Origin: Streptomyces sp. NBC_00286
GTDB lineage: Bacteria; Actinomycetota; Actinomycetes; Streptomycetales; Streptomycetaceae
Reading direction: 5' to 3'
Assembly: GCF_036173125.1 (NCBI RefSeq)
Contig: NZ_CP108054.1
Coordinates: forward strand, 744,001-808,000
Length of the DNA: 64,000 nucleotides
Shown: positions 32,324 to 40,446 of the stretch, piece by piece
How positions within the stretch are numbered: the first letter of the stretch is position 1
Layout of the letters: every line of letters starts with the position of its first letter
Made by a program: the position numbers and the translations under genes
Notes under the pieces: generated by a model
Told to the model about the DNA's origin: nothing
Database searches by the model: none
What the model saw: the letters and a program-made list of their open reading frames with translations, nothing else

Positions 32324-33573
32324 CAGCGTCCTCCAAGAGCGTGAGTGGTGGTCGTCGGCCGTTCGAAGACCGCGGCAAGTCCTTGGCCGCCGCCGAGGCA
32401 CATGGTCTCCAGGCCGTAGCGGGCCTCGCGGCGGTCGAGTTCGCGCAGCAGGGTGGCGAGAACGCGACCGCCGGTGGCGCCGACGGGGTGGCCCAGCGAG
32501 ATGCCGGAGCCGTTGACGTTGAACCTCTCGAAGTCGCCCTCGGTCAGGCCCCATTCACGGGTGCAGGCCAGCACCTGGGCGGCGAAGGCCTCGTTCAGTT
32601 CGATGAGGTCGATGTCGGCGAGCTTCAGGCCCGCTCTCTCCAGTGCACGGGCTGTCGCCGGGACCGGCCCGATGCCCATCGTCTCCGGGGGCACGCCCAC
32701 GACGGCCCAGGAGACGAGCCGGCCGAGCGGACGCAGCCCCAGCTCGGCCGCGCGTTCGGGATGGGTGACGATGCAGATCGAGGCGCCGTCGTTCTGCCCG
32801 CTGGCGTTCCCGGCGGTCACGGTCGCCTCGGGGTCCTGGCGGCCGAGTACGGGCCGCAGAGCGGCGAGTTTCTCCAACGAGGAGTCGGGGCGCGGGTGTT
32901 CGTCGGTGTCGACGATGGTCTCGCCTCTGCGCGTCCGTACGGTGACGGGCACGATCTCGTCGGCGAAGCGCCCCGCCCGCTGGGCCGCGACGGCCTTCTC
33001 GTGCGAGCGCAGGGCGAGCAGGTCCTGCTCCTCACGCGGAATGCCGTACTCGCGGCGCAGGTTCTCGGCGGTCTCCAACATCCCGCCCGCCACAGGGTGG
33101 TTGACCCCGCCGGAGGTGACCCGGCCACGGGCCAGCCGGTCGTGCAGCGTGGTACTGGCGCCGCGTACGCCCCACCGCACGTCGGTGGTGTAGAACTCGG
33201 CCTGGCTCATGGACTCCACGCCACCCGCGAGGACGAGATCGCTGGCACCGGTCTGCACCTGCATGGCGGCGTTGATCACGGCCTGCAGTCCGGATCCGCA
33301 GCGCCGGTCGATCTGTAGCCCCGGCACCTCCACCGGCAGTCCGGCGTCCAGGGCGACGACCCGCCCGATCGCGGGCGCCTCGCCGTTGGGATAGCACTGG
33401 CCCAGCAGGACGTCGTCCACAGCACTGGGCGGCACTCCGGTCCGCTCGAGGATGGCCCGTACGACCGTAGCGGCCAACTCGGCCGCGGTCACCTCGCGGA
33501 AGGCGCCTCCGTAACCGCCGACGGGGGTACGCACGGGTTCGCAGATCACCGCGTCACGCAGGAGGGCGGGCAT
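32323..33573 (-). CDS. Acetyl-CoA C-acyltransferase (degradative thiolase)
   Basis: A 416-aa thiolase. The nucleophile cysteine is in QIDRRCGSGLQA (about residue 90). NEAF, the catalytic His in GHPVGATGGR and the second cysteine in ETMCLGGGQG are all present, so it should be active. It performs the final thiolytic step of beta-oxidation. ATG 33573 is preceded by AAAGG. Translation appears coupled to the HMGS/DUF35 fusion (TGATG overlap). Confidence 0.92.
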   Translation of the reverse strand: MPALLRDAVICEPVRTPVGGYGGAFREVTAAELAATVVRAILERTGVPPSAVDDVLLGQCYPNGEAPAIGRVVALDAGLPVEVPGLQIDRRCGSGLQAVINAAMQVQTGASDLVLAGGVESMSQAEFYTTDVRWGVRGASTTLHDRLARGRVTSGGVNHPVAGGMLETAENLRREYGIPREEQDLLALRSHEKAVAAQRAGRFADEIVPVTVRTRRGETIVDTDEHPRPDSSLEKLAALRPVLGRQDPEATVTAGNASGQNDGASICIVTHPERAAELGLRPLGRLVSWAVVGVPPETMGIGPVPATARALERAGLKLADIDLIELNEAFAAQVLACTREWGLTEGDFERFNVNGSGISLGHPVGATGGRVLATLLRELDRREARYGLETMCLGGGQGLAAVFERPTTTTHALGGR

Positions 33574-33687
33574 GGGGCGGGCCTTTCGGTTCGGGGGCAA
33601 AGGACTTCGTCTGTACGGGACTTGGGGGGTGCGTGGGCTCCAGGGGTACGGGTATGGGGGCGCCGATCGCGTACGCGGCGGCAGCGT

Positions 33688-34434
33688 TCACATGTAGCGG
33701 CCACCGGTCACTTCGAGGACGGCTCCGGTGATGTAGCTCGCCATGTCGGAGGCGAGGAAGAGGACCGTCTGGGCGACCTCGGCGGGCTCACCGGCGCGGG
33801 CCATGGGGATCTCGGCCAGCTTCGCGTCCCAGGCGGCCTGGGGCATCGCCTCGGTCATGGCGGTGCGGATCAGCCCGGGCTGGACGGCGTTGACGCGGAT
33901 TCCGGCTCCGGCCAGTTCCTTGGCGGAGGCCTTGGTGAGGCCGACGAGTCCGGCCTTGGCGGCGCTGTAGTTGGTCTGGCCGAAGTTGCCGACCTTGCCG
34001 GCGATGGAGGAGATATTGACGATGCTGCCGCCCGCGCCGTGTTCTCGCATCGCCGCGGCGGCGTACCGGGTGCCGTTCCAGGCGCCGGTGAGGTGGACGT
34101 CCACGACGGCGCGGAAGTCGGTGAGGGCCATCTTGCGCAGGGTGGCGTCCCGGGTGATCCCGGCGTTGTTGACCATGACGCCGACCGGCCCGAAGGTGTC
34201 GGCGCAGTGCGCGACCAGGGCCGCGACCTCGTCCTCTTCGGTGACGTCGCAGCGCAGCGAGGTGGCGGCGACGTCGAGTTTCGCGAGGCGTTCGGCGGCG
34301 TCGGCCGCCGCGGCCTCATTGATGTCGCCGATGACGACGGACGCGCCCGCGCCGCCGAGTACGCAGGCGATCTCGTAGCCGATGCCCTGTGCGGCCCCGG
34401 TGATCACCGCGGTCCGGCCGTCCAGCAGTCCCAT
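33688..34434 (-). CDS. FabG-like SDR (3-oxoacyl reductase / 3-hydroxyacyl-CoA dehydrogenase)
   Basis: A 248-aa SDR with [20 protein letters not shown], Ser in [15 protein letters not shown], and the terminal [14 protein letters not shown]. The NNAGITRD and [12 protein letters not shown] motifs are typical of FabG. In a catabolic cluster it may run as a 3-hydroxyacyl-CoA dehydrogenase, since no FadB-type enzyme is seen here. It is divergent from an acyl-CoA dehydrogenase across an AT-rich regulatory gap. Confidence 0.87.
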   Translation of the reverse strand: MGLLDGRTAVITGAAQGIGYEIACVLGGAGASVVIGDINEAAAADAAERLAKLDVAATSLRCDVTEEDEVAALVAHCADTFGPVGVMVNNAGITRDATLRKMALTDFRAVVDVHLTGAWNGTRYAAAAMREHGAGGSIVNISSIAGKVGNFGQTNYSAAKAGLVGLTKASAKELAGAGIRVNAVQPGLIRTAMTEAMPQAAWDAKLAEIPMARAGEPAEVAQTVLFLASDMASYITGAVLEVTGGRYM

Positions 34435-34476
34435 GTCGTCGCCCGCCCCGACTCGTCGCCAGCACTCACTATTCCT

Positions 34477-34500
34477 CTAAAATAGATAACCTATTACGCT
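34477..34500. promoter_or_regulatory. AT-rich operator-like site (AATAG-N5-CTATT)
   Basis: The divergent gap between the FabG-like and acyl-CoA dehydrogenase genes holds an AT-rich island with the inverted repeat AATAG (34481-34485) / CTATT (34491-34495). It contains ATAGATAA, a word that recurs in other divergent gaps of the cluster. Confidence 0.4.
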
Positions 34501-34570
34501 GAAAGTATCAACCGGGGTCGACTGGTCGCAGAGCGGCGCGCGGGCCCCGGCCGAGGAGGAGATGACGCAG

Positions 34571-35788
34571 GTGGACATCAGTTACCCGCCGGAGACCGAG
34601 ACGTTCCGCACCGAGGTCAAGGCGTTCCTCGCGTCCGCCCTGCCGGCCGGCTGGACGGGCATCGGCGCCCTCGACGAGGAGGCCGCCTGGGCCTTCGCCC
34701 GCGACTGGCGGACCCGGCTCGCCGAGCGCGGATACCTCTCCCTGACCTGGCCGGAGCAGTACGGCGGCCGTGGCCTCTCCAAACTCCACCAGGTCGTTCT
34801 GATGGAGGAACTGGCCCTGGCCGGCGTGCCGTTCGGGCTGCCGCAGGACACCTTCGGCGTCAAGATGCTGGCGAACACGCTGCTGCGCTGGGGCACCGAT
34901 GAGCAGAAGGCCCACTTCCTCCCGCGGATCCTGAGCGGCGAGGACACCTGGTGCCAGGGGTACTCGGAGCCGGACGCGGGCTCGGACCTGGCCTCGCTCA
35001 CGACGCGCGCGGTGCGGGACGGCGAGGACTGGGTCATCGACGGCCAGAAGGTCTGGACGTCGGGCGCCCACCACTGCGACTGGATCTTCGTCCTGGCCCG
35101 CACCGACCGCGACGCCCCGAAGCACCGGGGCATCTCCTTCCTGCTCGTCCCCCTGCACCAACCCGGCGTCGAAGTACGCCCGTTCCGCATGATGAGCGGC
35201 CAACTCCACTTCAACGAGGTCTTCTTCACCGGCGCCCGCACCCGCGCCGACCTCGTCGTGGGCGAAGTGAACAACGGCTGGGCGGTCGCCCAGAGCCTGC
35301 TGGGCGTGGAGCGCGGGGAGGAGGCCGCGACGAACCCCATCCTGTTCCGCGCGGAAGTCGAGCGCCTCGTCGAACTGGCCCGCCACTACGGCAAGGACCA
35401 GGATCCCGTCATCCGGCAGCGCATCGCCTGGTGCTGGTCCAAGGTCGAGATCATGCGCTATCTCGGCTACCGGGTGCTCACGGGCTGGCTCAAGGGCGCG
35501 GTACCCGGGGCCGAGTCCTCGATCTCCAAGCTGTACTGGAGCGAGTACCACACCCAGGTCACCGACCTGGCGATGGACATCATGGGTCTGCATGGACAAG
35601 TACCGGTGGGGCGCCCGCCGTTGCGTACGTACCGCACGGACGACCCCGGCGCCGCGAACTCCTCGGCGTCCTGGTCGACGACGTACCTGATCGCCCGCTC
35701 CGGCACGATCTACGCGGGGACATCGCAGGTCCAGCGGAACATCCTCGCGGAGAAGGTGCTGGGCCTGCCGCGCGAGCCGAGGGCGTGA
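34571..35788 (+). CDS. Acyl-CoA dehydrogenase
   Basis: About 405 aa. It shows EQYGGRGLSKLHQVVLMEEL, CQGYSEPDAGSDLASL, the FAD-site WVIDGQKVWTSGA, and a C-terminal IYAGTSQVQRNILAEKVLGL, all typical of the larger subunit-type dehydrogenases used for branched or cyclic acyl-CoA. GTG 34571 is favoured because GAGGAGGAG (34553-34561) sits at the proper distance; ATG 34562 directly abuts that site. It opens a new plus-strand unit followed, after 139 bp, by an AhpD-like gene. Confidence 0.87.
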   Translation: MDISYPPETETFRTEVKAFLASALPAGWTGIGALDEEAAWAFARDWRTRLAERGYLSLTWPEQYGGRGLSKLHQVVLMEELALAGVPFGLPQDTFGVKMLANTLLRWGTDEQKAHFLPRILSGEDTWCQGYSEPDAGSDLASLTTRAVRDGEDWVIDGQKVWTSGAHHCDWIFVLARTDRDAPKHRGISFLLVPLHQPGVEVRPFRMMSGQLHFNEVFFTGARTRADLVVGEVNNGWAVAQSLLGVERGEEAATNPILFRAEVERLVELARHYGKDQDPVIRQRIAWCWSKVEIMRYLGYRVLTGWLKGAVPGAESSISKLYWSEYHTQVTDLAMDIMGLHGQVPVGRPPLRTYRTDDPGAANSSASWSTTYLIARSGTIYAGTSQVQRNILAEKVLGLPREPRA

Positions 35789-35927
35789 TCCTCAGGTCTC
35801 ACCCAGGATGCGGGGCAGTTCGATGCCGCCCACGGCGACGAAGTCGGTGACGCGTGGTCTGAAGCCCTTCTGCGAATGGCTTGTCGTCGGCGTTTCCGTC
35901 GGACTGGGCTTGGCGTAGCGTGGCCGC

Positions 35928-36515
35928 GTGTCAGAGCCGCCGCTGTCGCCCGCCGCGCCCCGCATTCCTCCGCAGCCCGCGGAGGAATGGGCTGAGTCCG
36001 TGCGGGAGACGTTGTCCGCCGACATCGGTTCCCTGGGCCTCGGCGTGTCTTCGCTCGGTGAGGCACATGTGTTTACGACGCTTGCTCGTCATCCGGAGTT
36101 GTTCGCCGCCTGGCTTCCCTTCAGCAGCCAGTTGCTGCTTGCGGGCGACCTGCCCTTCGCTGAACGCGAGTTGGTGATCCTTCGAGTGGCGCGCAATTGC
36201 GAGTCGCCCTACGAGTGGGGCCAACACGTGAGGATCGCTGCGAAGGCCGGGCTGTCACCGGACGACATGGCGCGGGTCGCTGACGGTCCCGACGCGCCGG
36301 GCTGGACGGAACGGCAGTCGTTACTGCTGCGGGCCACGGACGAGTTGCACTCCGGCGCCCGGATCGGCCAGTCGACGTGGGAAGGGCTGGCCCAGCACCT
36401 GACGGAGCGCCAGTTGATCGAGCTGCCGATGCTGGTGGGCCACTACCATCTGCTGGCCTTCACCCTGAACTCCCTGCAGGTGCAGCCGGAACCCGGACTG
36501 CCTCCCATGAGCTGA
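35928..36515 (+). CDS. Carboxymuconolactone decarboxylase/AhpD-like family protein
   Basis: A 195-aa protein with the CMD-family helical core: FAERELVILRVARNCESPYE followed by WGQHVRIAAKAGL. The usual CxxC is not present; a single Cys and the E-x3-H pattern resemble the non-peroxidase CMD branch. A TTA codon at 36321-36323 suggests bldA dependence. The start is GTG 35928. Function in this cluster is unknown; ring-lactone or peroxide chemistry are both known in the superfamily. Confidence 0.75.
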   Translation: MSEPPLSPAAPRIPPQPAEEWAESVRETLSADIGSLGLGVSSLGEAHVFTTLARHPELFAAWLPFSSQLLLAGDLPFAERELVILRVARNCESPYEWGQHVRIAAKAGLSPDDMARVADGPDAPGWTERQSLLLRATDELHSGARIGQSTWEGLAQHLTERQLIELPMLVGHYHLLAFTLNSLQVQPEPGLPPMS

Positions 36516-36581
36516 CGGAATGCCTCAGGCAGCAGCCAGGTCCGCTTTCCCGGACCCGGTTGTGCGTACTGGCACTCGCCC

Positions 36582-37172
36582 TCAGCTTGACTCTGTCGAG
36601 GATCTTGGCTCGAACACCTCGACCTCCGGCACAGGCCGCGGCCCCGTCCCCGGCCGCCACCCCGCATCCAGCTTCCGCAGCCCCACCCCACCAGGCGCCC
36701 AGATATGGCAGCTGTTCAGCACCCCCGCCGTGGAACGCGGGCCATCCGAGGGCCGCCCGGCCATCCGAAGCCCGGCATTGGCGGAGATCCCGGCCTGCAC
36801 CACGGCAGGCCCCAACACCCGCGCCAGCTCATACAGATGAGAGCACCCGGACACCCCACGAAACCGGTCCTGGATCGCCCGGTTGTAGCCGGCAGCCACG
36901 CTGAGCCCCACCAGCTCACCAAAGACCGGCGTGATCAACGGACACTCGGCGTGCGGAAACGTGCGCATATCCGCATCGGCCGCCACGATGACCATGTCCG
37001 CCAGCCGAACCCGCACGGCAAGCACCATCCGGTGCACAACTCCGGCGTCCGGATCGGCCACCCAGGGCCGCTCGTCCCGCAGTTCGGCCTCGACGGAGAT
37101 CTCGCCACCGCCCTCGTCATACGCGGTGACGCTGACCGTCCGACGATGCAGCGGCACCTCGGCCCGCGTCAC
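36582..37172 (-). CDS. DUF2889 domain protein
   Basis: A 196-aa protein matching the DUF2889 pattern: an N-terminal LHRRTVSVTAYDEGGGEISV, a central HRMVLAVRVRLADMVIV, then PHAECPLITPVFGELVGL and a GVSGCSHLYELARVLGPA segment. The family has no established function but often sits in aromatic or acyl-CoA catabolic loci. GTG 37172 overlaps the crotonase stop by 4 nt (GTGA), so the two are co-translated. The long upstream open frame is the antisense-like shadow of the crotonase gene and was rejected. Confidence 0.75.
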   Translation of the reverse strand: MTRAEVPLHRRTVSVTAYDEGGGEISVEAELRDERPWVADPDAGVVHRMVLAVRVRLADMVIVAADADMRTFPHAECPLITPVFGELVGLSVAAGYNRAIQDRFRGVSGCSHLYELARVLGPAVVQAGISANAGLRMAGRPSDGPRSTAGVLNSCHIWAPGGVGLRKLDAGWRPGTGPRPVPEVEVFEPRSSTESS

Positions 37173-38011
37173 GACGGCTCCTCCCCCAGCACCGCCGGCT
37201 CTCCCAACGCCGCCGACTCCCCCAGCGCCGCGAACTCCGGCTGACGCCGCTCGATGAAGCTGCGTACGCCCTCCCGGTAGTCCGGCGCCCGCTTCGCCGT
37301 CGCCAGCAGCCGCGCCGCGGCGTCGCGGCTCTCGACGAAGGTCCGCGCCTGGTCCTCGGCGAGTTGTCGCTTGATGAGGGACATGGCGTACGGGCTGGAC
37401 GAGCGGGCCAGTTCGGTGGCGTACTCGAGGGCGGCCGGGAGGAGTTCGTCGGGTTCGTACAGCCGGTTGACGAGGCCCATCGTGAGCGCTTCCGTGCCGG
37501 TGATGCGGCGTGAGGAGAGCAGCAGGTCGCCGGCGTTCCCGTAGCCGACGAGCCGCGGCAGGATCCAGGACACGCCGTCCTCCGCCACGAGTCCGCGCGC
37601 GCTGAAGGCGGCGGCGAACTTGGCGCCGGGCACGGCGAACCGAACGTCGCACATCACGGCCTGGTTGAAGCCGATGCCGGCGCAGGCGCCGTTGACGGCC
37701 GCCACGACGGGCTTGGGAAAGGTCATCGGGCGTGTACGGGGCGGCAGTTGATCGGTCGGCCAGGGCCGGGCTCCGGAGGAGGCGCCGTCCAGCACGCTCA
37801 TGTCCATGCCCGGGCAGAAGCTGCGGCCGGCACCGGTGAGGACGACGGCCCGTACCGCCGGATCCTTCTCGGCGCGGTCGAACAGCTCGTTGTAGAGCAG
37901 CTCCATCTCCAGGGTCCAGGCATTGTGCCGCTCGGGCCGGTTCAGGGTGAGCAGCATGACCCCGTCGCCGGTCAGTTCGGTGAGGATCACCGGGGTCGGT
38001 TTCTCGGTCAT
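37169..38011 (-). CDS. Enoyl-CoA hydratase/isomerase (crotonase family)
   Basis: A 280-aa crotonase. It has the oxyanion-hole segments SFCPGMDMS and NGACAGIGFNQAVMCD and one catalytic acidic position in ARGLVAEDGVSWILPRLVG. The other canonical glutamate (G-x-E-L) is Gln/Ala here, so a hydratase with a single acid or an isomerase is likely. GGAGGGG precedes ATG 38011. It is divergent from the GntR regulator and coupled to the DUF2889 gene. The last 20 residues are a low-complexity repeat of ALGE/AVLGE units. Confidence 0.85.
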   Translation of the reverse strand: MTEKPTPVILTELTGDGVMLLTLNRPERHNAWTLEMELLYNELFDRAEKDPAVRAVVLTGAGRSFCPGMDMSVLDGASSGARPWPTDQLPPRTRPMTFPKPVVAAVNGACAGIGFNQAVMCDVRFAVPGAKFAAAFSARGLVAEDGVSWILPRLVGYGNAGDLLLSSRRITGTEALTMGLVNRLYEPDELLPAALEYATELARSSSPYAMSLIKRQLAEDQARTFVESRDAAARLLATAKRAPDYREGVRSFIERRQPEFAALGESAALGEPAVLGEEPS

Positions 38012-38030
38012 CGAGCAGCCCCTCCCGCAT

Positions 38031-38128
38031 TTATAGCTAGATGAATCATCTATATCACAGGAGAGGTGATCACCGGCCCCTTGACCTGGTACCCTCGGTG
38101 CATTAAGAAGATTCATTTTGCTATATCA
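38031..38128. promoter_or_regulatory. Operator region between crotonase and gntR genes
   Basis: TAGATG-AAT-CATCTA (38038-38052) is an inverted repeat with 6-bp arms. The word CTATATCA occurs twice in direct orientation, at 38050-38057 and 38121-38128, once near each divergent gene. This is the pattern expected for a FadR-type regulator that controls its own gene and the neighbour. Confidence 0.55.
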
Positions 38129-38169
38129 GGCAAAGTGGACGGGATCGATCACAACGAGGAGTGTCCGTC

Positions 38170-38973
38170 GTGGCCGAGGCAGCCGGCGCAGCAGAAGTAC
38201 CCACCGTGCCCGTACCCTCCCGCGCACGCGTCGGGCGCCAGGTGCGTGTTCCGAAGACGGCCGAGCTGGTCGCCGGACATCTGCGCCGCCAGATCGTACG
38301 GGGCGAACTGAAGCCCGGCGACGCACTGCCGCCGGAGTCGGGATTGATGGAGCAGTTCGGCATCTCCCGGCCGACGCTGCGCGAGGCCTTTCGCGTACTG
38401 GAGTCCGAGTCGCTGATCACGGTGCGCCGCGGAGCGCACGGCGGCGCCCGGGTGAGCGCGCCGGACGCCGATGTCGCGGCCCGTTTCGCCGGTCTCATCC
38501 TCGAGTACCGCGGCGCCACCCTCGGCGACGTCTACCGCGCGGCGGCGCTGATCGAGCCGCCGTGCGCGCGCCAGCTCGCCGCGAAGCACACGGCGGCGGA
38601 CATCAAGCGACTGCGCGAGGCGGTGGCCGCCGAGAAGGCCGTACTCGACGACCCGCTCGCCCTGGTCGACGCCCAGGACGCCTTCCACGCCCTGCTGGTC
38701 GAACTGACCGGCAACCAGACCCTGATCCTGCTCTGCGGCATGCTGCGCAACATCGTCGACCGCGCCAACGCCTCGTACACCGCTGCCGCCGCCGACACCG
38801 AGACCCAGAAGGCCCAGGCGCTCAAGGGCCACCGTGCGCACGTACGGCTGGTGGGCCTGATCGAGTCGGGCAAGGCGGACGAGGCCGAGAAGCTGTGGCA
38901 GCGCCACATCTCCAGCGCGGACGACGTCGTCAACTCGGCCGGCCCGAAGACGGTCCTGGAGCTCATCGACTGA
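38170..38973 (+). CDS. FadR-subfamily GntR transcriptional regulator
   Basis: About 267 aa. The N-terminal winged helix has KTAELVAGHLRRQIVRGELK, PGDALPPES, then ISRPTLREAFRVLESESLI. The C-terminal FCD helical domain (about 100-250) contains a metal/acid-binding pattern with DAFHALLVELTGN and KGHRAHVRLV. GTG 38170 is chosen because AGGAG lies 8 nt upstream; GTG 38161 is embedded in that site. FCD regulators respond to acyl-CoA or carboxylic acids. It is the only DNA-binding regulator within the large acyl-CoA cluster and so the best candidate for its control. Confidence 0.88.
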   Translation: MAEAAGAAEVPTVPVPSRARVGRQVRVPKTAELVAGHLRRQIVRGELKPGDALPPESGLMEQFGISRPTLREAFRVLESESLITVRRGAHGGARVSAPDADVAARFAGLILEYRGATLGDVYRAAALIEPPCARQLAAKHTAADIKRLREAVAAEKAVLDDPLALVDAQDAFHALLVELTGNQTLILLCGMLRNIVDRANASYTAAAADTETQKAQALKGHRAHVRLVGLIESGKADEAEKLWQRHISSADDVVNSAGPKTVLELID

Positions 38974-39021
38974 CCACGCGATCCGCATCCCACCACCAAC
39001 GGGATCACACGCCACTCCCTT

Positions 39022-39049
39022 CGGGCCCGCCGGCCGACCGGCGGGCCCG
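39022..39049 (+). terminator. Terminator after the gntR gene
   Basis: A perfect 12-bp GC stem (39022-39033 and 39038-39049, CGGGCCCGCCGG) with the loop CCGA lies 48 bp after the gntR stop. It separates that gene from the amidohydrolase promoter region. Confidence 0.75.
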
Positions 39050-39140
39050 TGGCATGTCCGGCGCCCGCCACCCCGACCCCCACGCCCCAATCCCGTCACC
39101 CGCTCACCCCCTCGCCCGCCGCCGCCCTTGCACTCTTGAA

Positions 39141-39172
39141 ACAGTTAGATAATTATAGGAGGAGCACTGAAT
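39141..39172. promoter_or_regulatory. Conserved operator ACAGTTAGATAATTATAG-N6-CACTGAAT
   Basis: Eighteen bases (39141-39158) and a second block CACTGAAT (39165-39172) are identical, with identical spacing, to a site at 49109-49140 in front of a crotonase gene. Here it lies 29-60 bp upstream of the amidohydrolase start. Such exact conservation in intergenic DNA between unrelated genes strongly suggests a shared regulator site. Confidence 0.7.
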
Positions 39173-39200
39173 AGCTCTGGGGTGTCGGGAGGCAACGGCG

Positions 39201-40382
39201 ATGGCCGAACAGCGTAAGCGGATCTTCGACTGTGACCAGCACATGTACGAGGAGCGGGATTCCTTCACCCGCTACCTTCCCAAGGAGTACCTCGGTCAGG
39301 CCGTGGCCCCCGTGACGCTGCCGGACGGCCGTGAGGTCATCCTCGCGGGAGACAGGATCGTGGTCTGTCTGGAGCCGGAGTTCGGGCAGGTCTACCGGCC
39401 CGGCTCGCTCAAGGAGATGCTCAAGGCGATGGCCTCGGGCAACCCCGACGAGACGTACCAGTTCGAGCCGATGCACGAGGCCTACCAGAACCGTGAGGCC
39501 CGGCTGCGGATCATGGACGAGCAGGGCCTGGACCAGACGATCATGTACCCCGGCGGCTGGGCCCTGGTCGCCGAGGAATACGTACGCGGGGTCGAGCCGC
39601 TCTACGCCAACTACCACTCGTTCAACCGCTATATGGACGAGGTGTGGGGCTTCAACTACCAGGACCGGATCTACTCCCCCGCCCTGCTCTCGCTGCGCGA
39701 CCTCGACAGCGCGGTGAAGGAGCTGGAGTTCGTCCTGAACAAGGGCGCCCGGTTCATCATGCTGCCGACCGGGCCCCAGTACGGGCGCTCACCGGGCGAC
39801 CCGTACTTCGACCCGTTCTGGAAGCTGGTCAACGAGGCCAAGGCCAGCGTCTGCTACCACATCAGCGAGTTCTACTACAACTCGCACGTCGCCCCGGCCT
39901 GGGGCCACGACCCGAACCCGATCCACTTCCGGATGTCCGCCTGGCAGTGGATGAACACCTACGGCCAGCGCCCGATCGAGGAGACGCTGTCCGCGCTCAT
40001 CTTCGACAACCTCTTCGAGCGGTTCCCCGACATCAACGTCCTGGTCTCCGAGTTCGGCGCCGAATGGGTGCCGCACTTCGTCCGGCACATGGACAAGAGC
40101 CGGGGCATGGGCCGCAACGGGCCGTGGATCGGCGGTCAGTTGGCGGAGCGCCCGAGCCAGATCTTCCGCAAGCACATCCGCGTGGTGCCCTACCCCGAGG
40201 ACGACATCCCGAGCTTGGTGAAGCGGCTCGGCTACCACGAGTCCATCGTGATGGGCTCGGACTTCCCGCACGCGGAGGGCATCGCGAACCCGGCCGACTA
40301 CCGCAAGCTCCTCGCGGAGCTGGATGAGTCGGTCCAGGACGACATCATGTACAACAACGCCCAGCAGCTGGTGAGCCGCTGA
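39201..40382 (+). CDS. Amidohydrolase-2 family hydrolase
   Basis: A 393-aa TIM-barrel metal-dependent hydrolase or decarboxylase. It has an N-terminal metal motif IFDCDQHMYEERD, a mid His in CYHISEFYYNSHVAP, FPDINVLVSEFGAEWVPHF and the catalytic Asp in IVMGSDFPHAEG. The D-x-H rather than H-x-H start is common in this branch. Related proteins cleave or decarboxylate ring intermediates, but the substrate is not predictable here. It has its own promoter carrying the conserved operator and a terminator shared with the convergent gene. Confidence 0.83.
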   Translation: MAEQRKRIFDCDQHMYEERDSFTRYLPKEYLGQAVAPVTLPDGREVILAGDRIVVCLEPEFGQVYRPGSLKEMLKAMASGNPDETYQFEPMHEAYQNREARLRIMDEQGLDQTIMYPGGWALVAEEYVRGVEPLYANYHSFNRYMDEVWGFNYQDRIYSPALLSLRDLDSAVKELEFVLNKGARFIMLPTGPQYGRSPGDPYFDPFWKLVNEAKASVCYHISEFYYNSHVAPAWGHDPNPIHFRMSAWQWMNTYGQRPIEETLSALIFDNLFERFPDINVLVSEFGAEWVPHFVRHMDKSRGMGRNGPWIGGQLAERPSQIFRKHIRVVPYPEDDIPSLVKRLGYHESIVMGSDFPHAEGIANPADYRKLLAELDESVQDDIMYNNAQQLVSR

Positions 40383-40404
40383 GCGTTCTGTTCCTCAGTC
40401 CCCG

Positions 40405-40446
40405 CCTGGCGGCGGACCCGGTCAGTCGACCAGGTCCGCCGCCAGG
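40405..40446. terminator. Bidirectional terminator between convergent genes
   Basis: A perfect 14-bp stem (40405-40418 and 40433-40446, CCTGGCGGCGGACC) with a 14-nt loop lies between the amidohydrolase and serine-hydrolase-like genes. Its right arm lies within the last codons of the latter. Confidence 0.7.

Noticed and set aside
28886..32344. A 1152-codon open frame on the plus strand
   Set aside because: It is antisense to the SDR, thiolase and DUF35 fusion genes, whose proteins are recognisable. The long frame is a by-product of high GC.
39201..40382. Assigning the amidohydrolase to a specific ring-cleavage or decarboxylase reaction
   Set aside because: Metal motifs are clear but substrate-defining residues cannot be read without a structure or close characterised relative.
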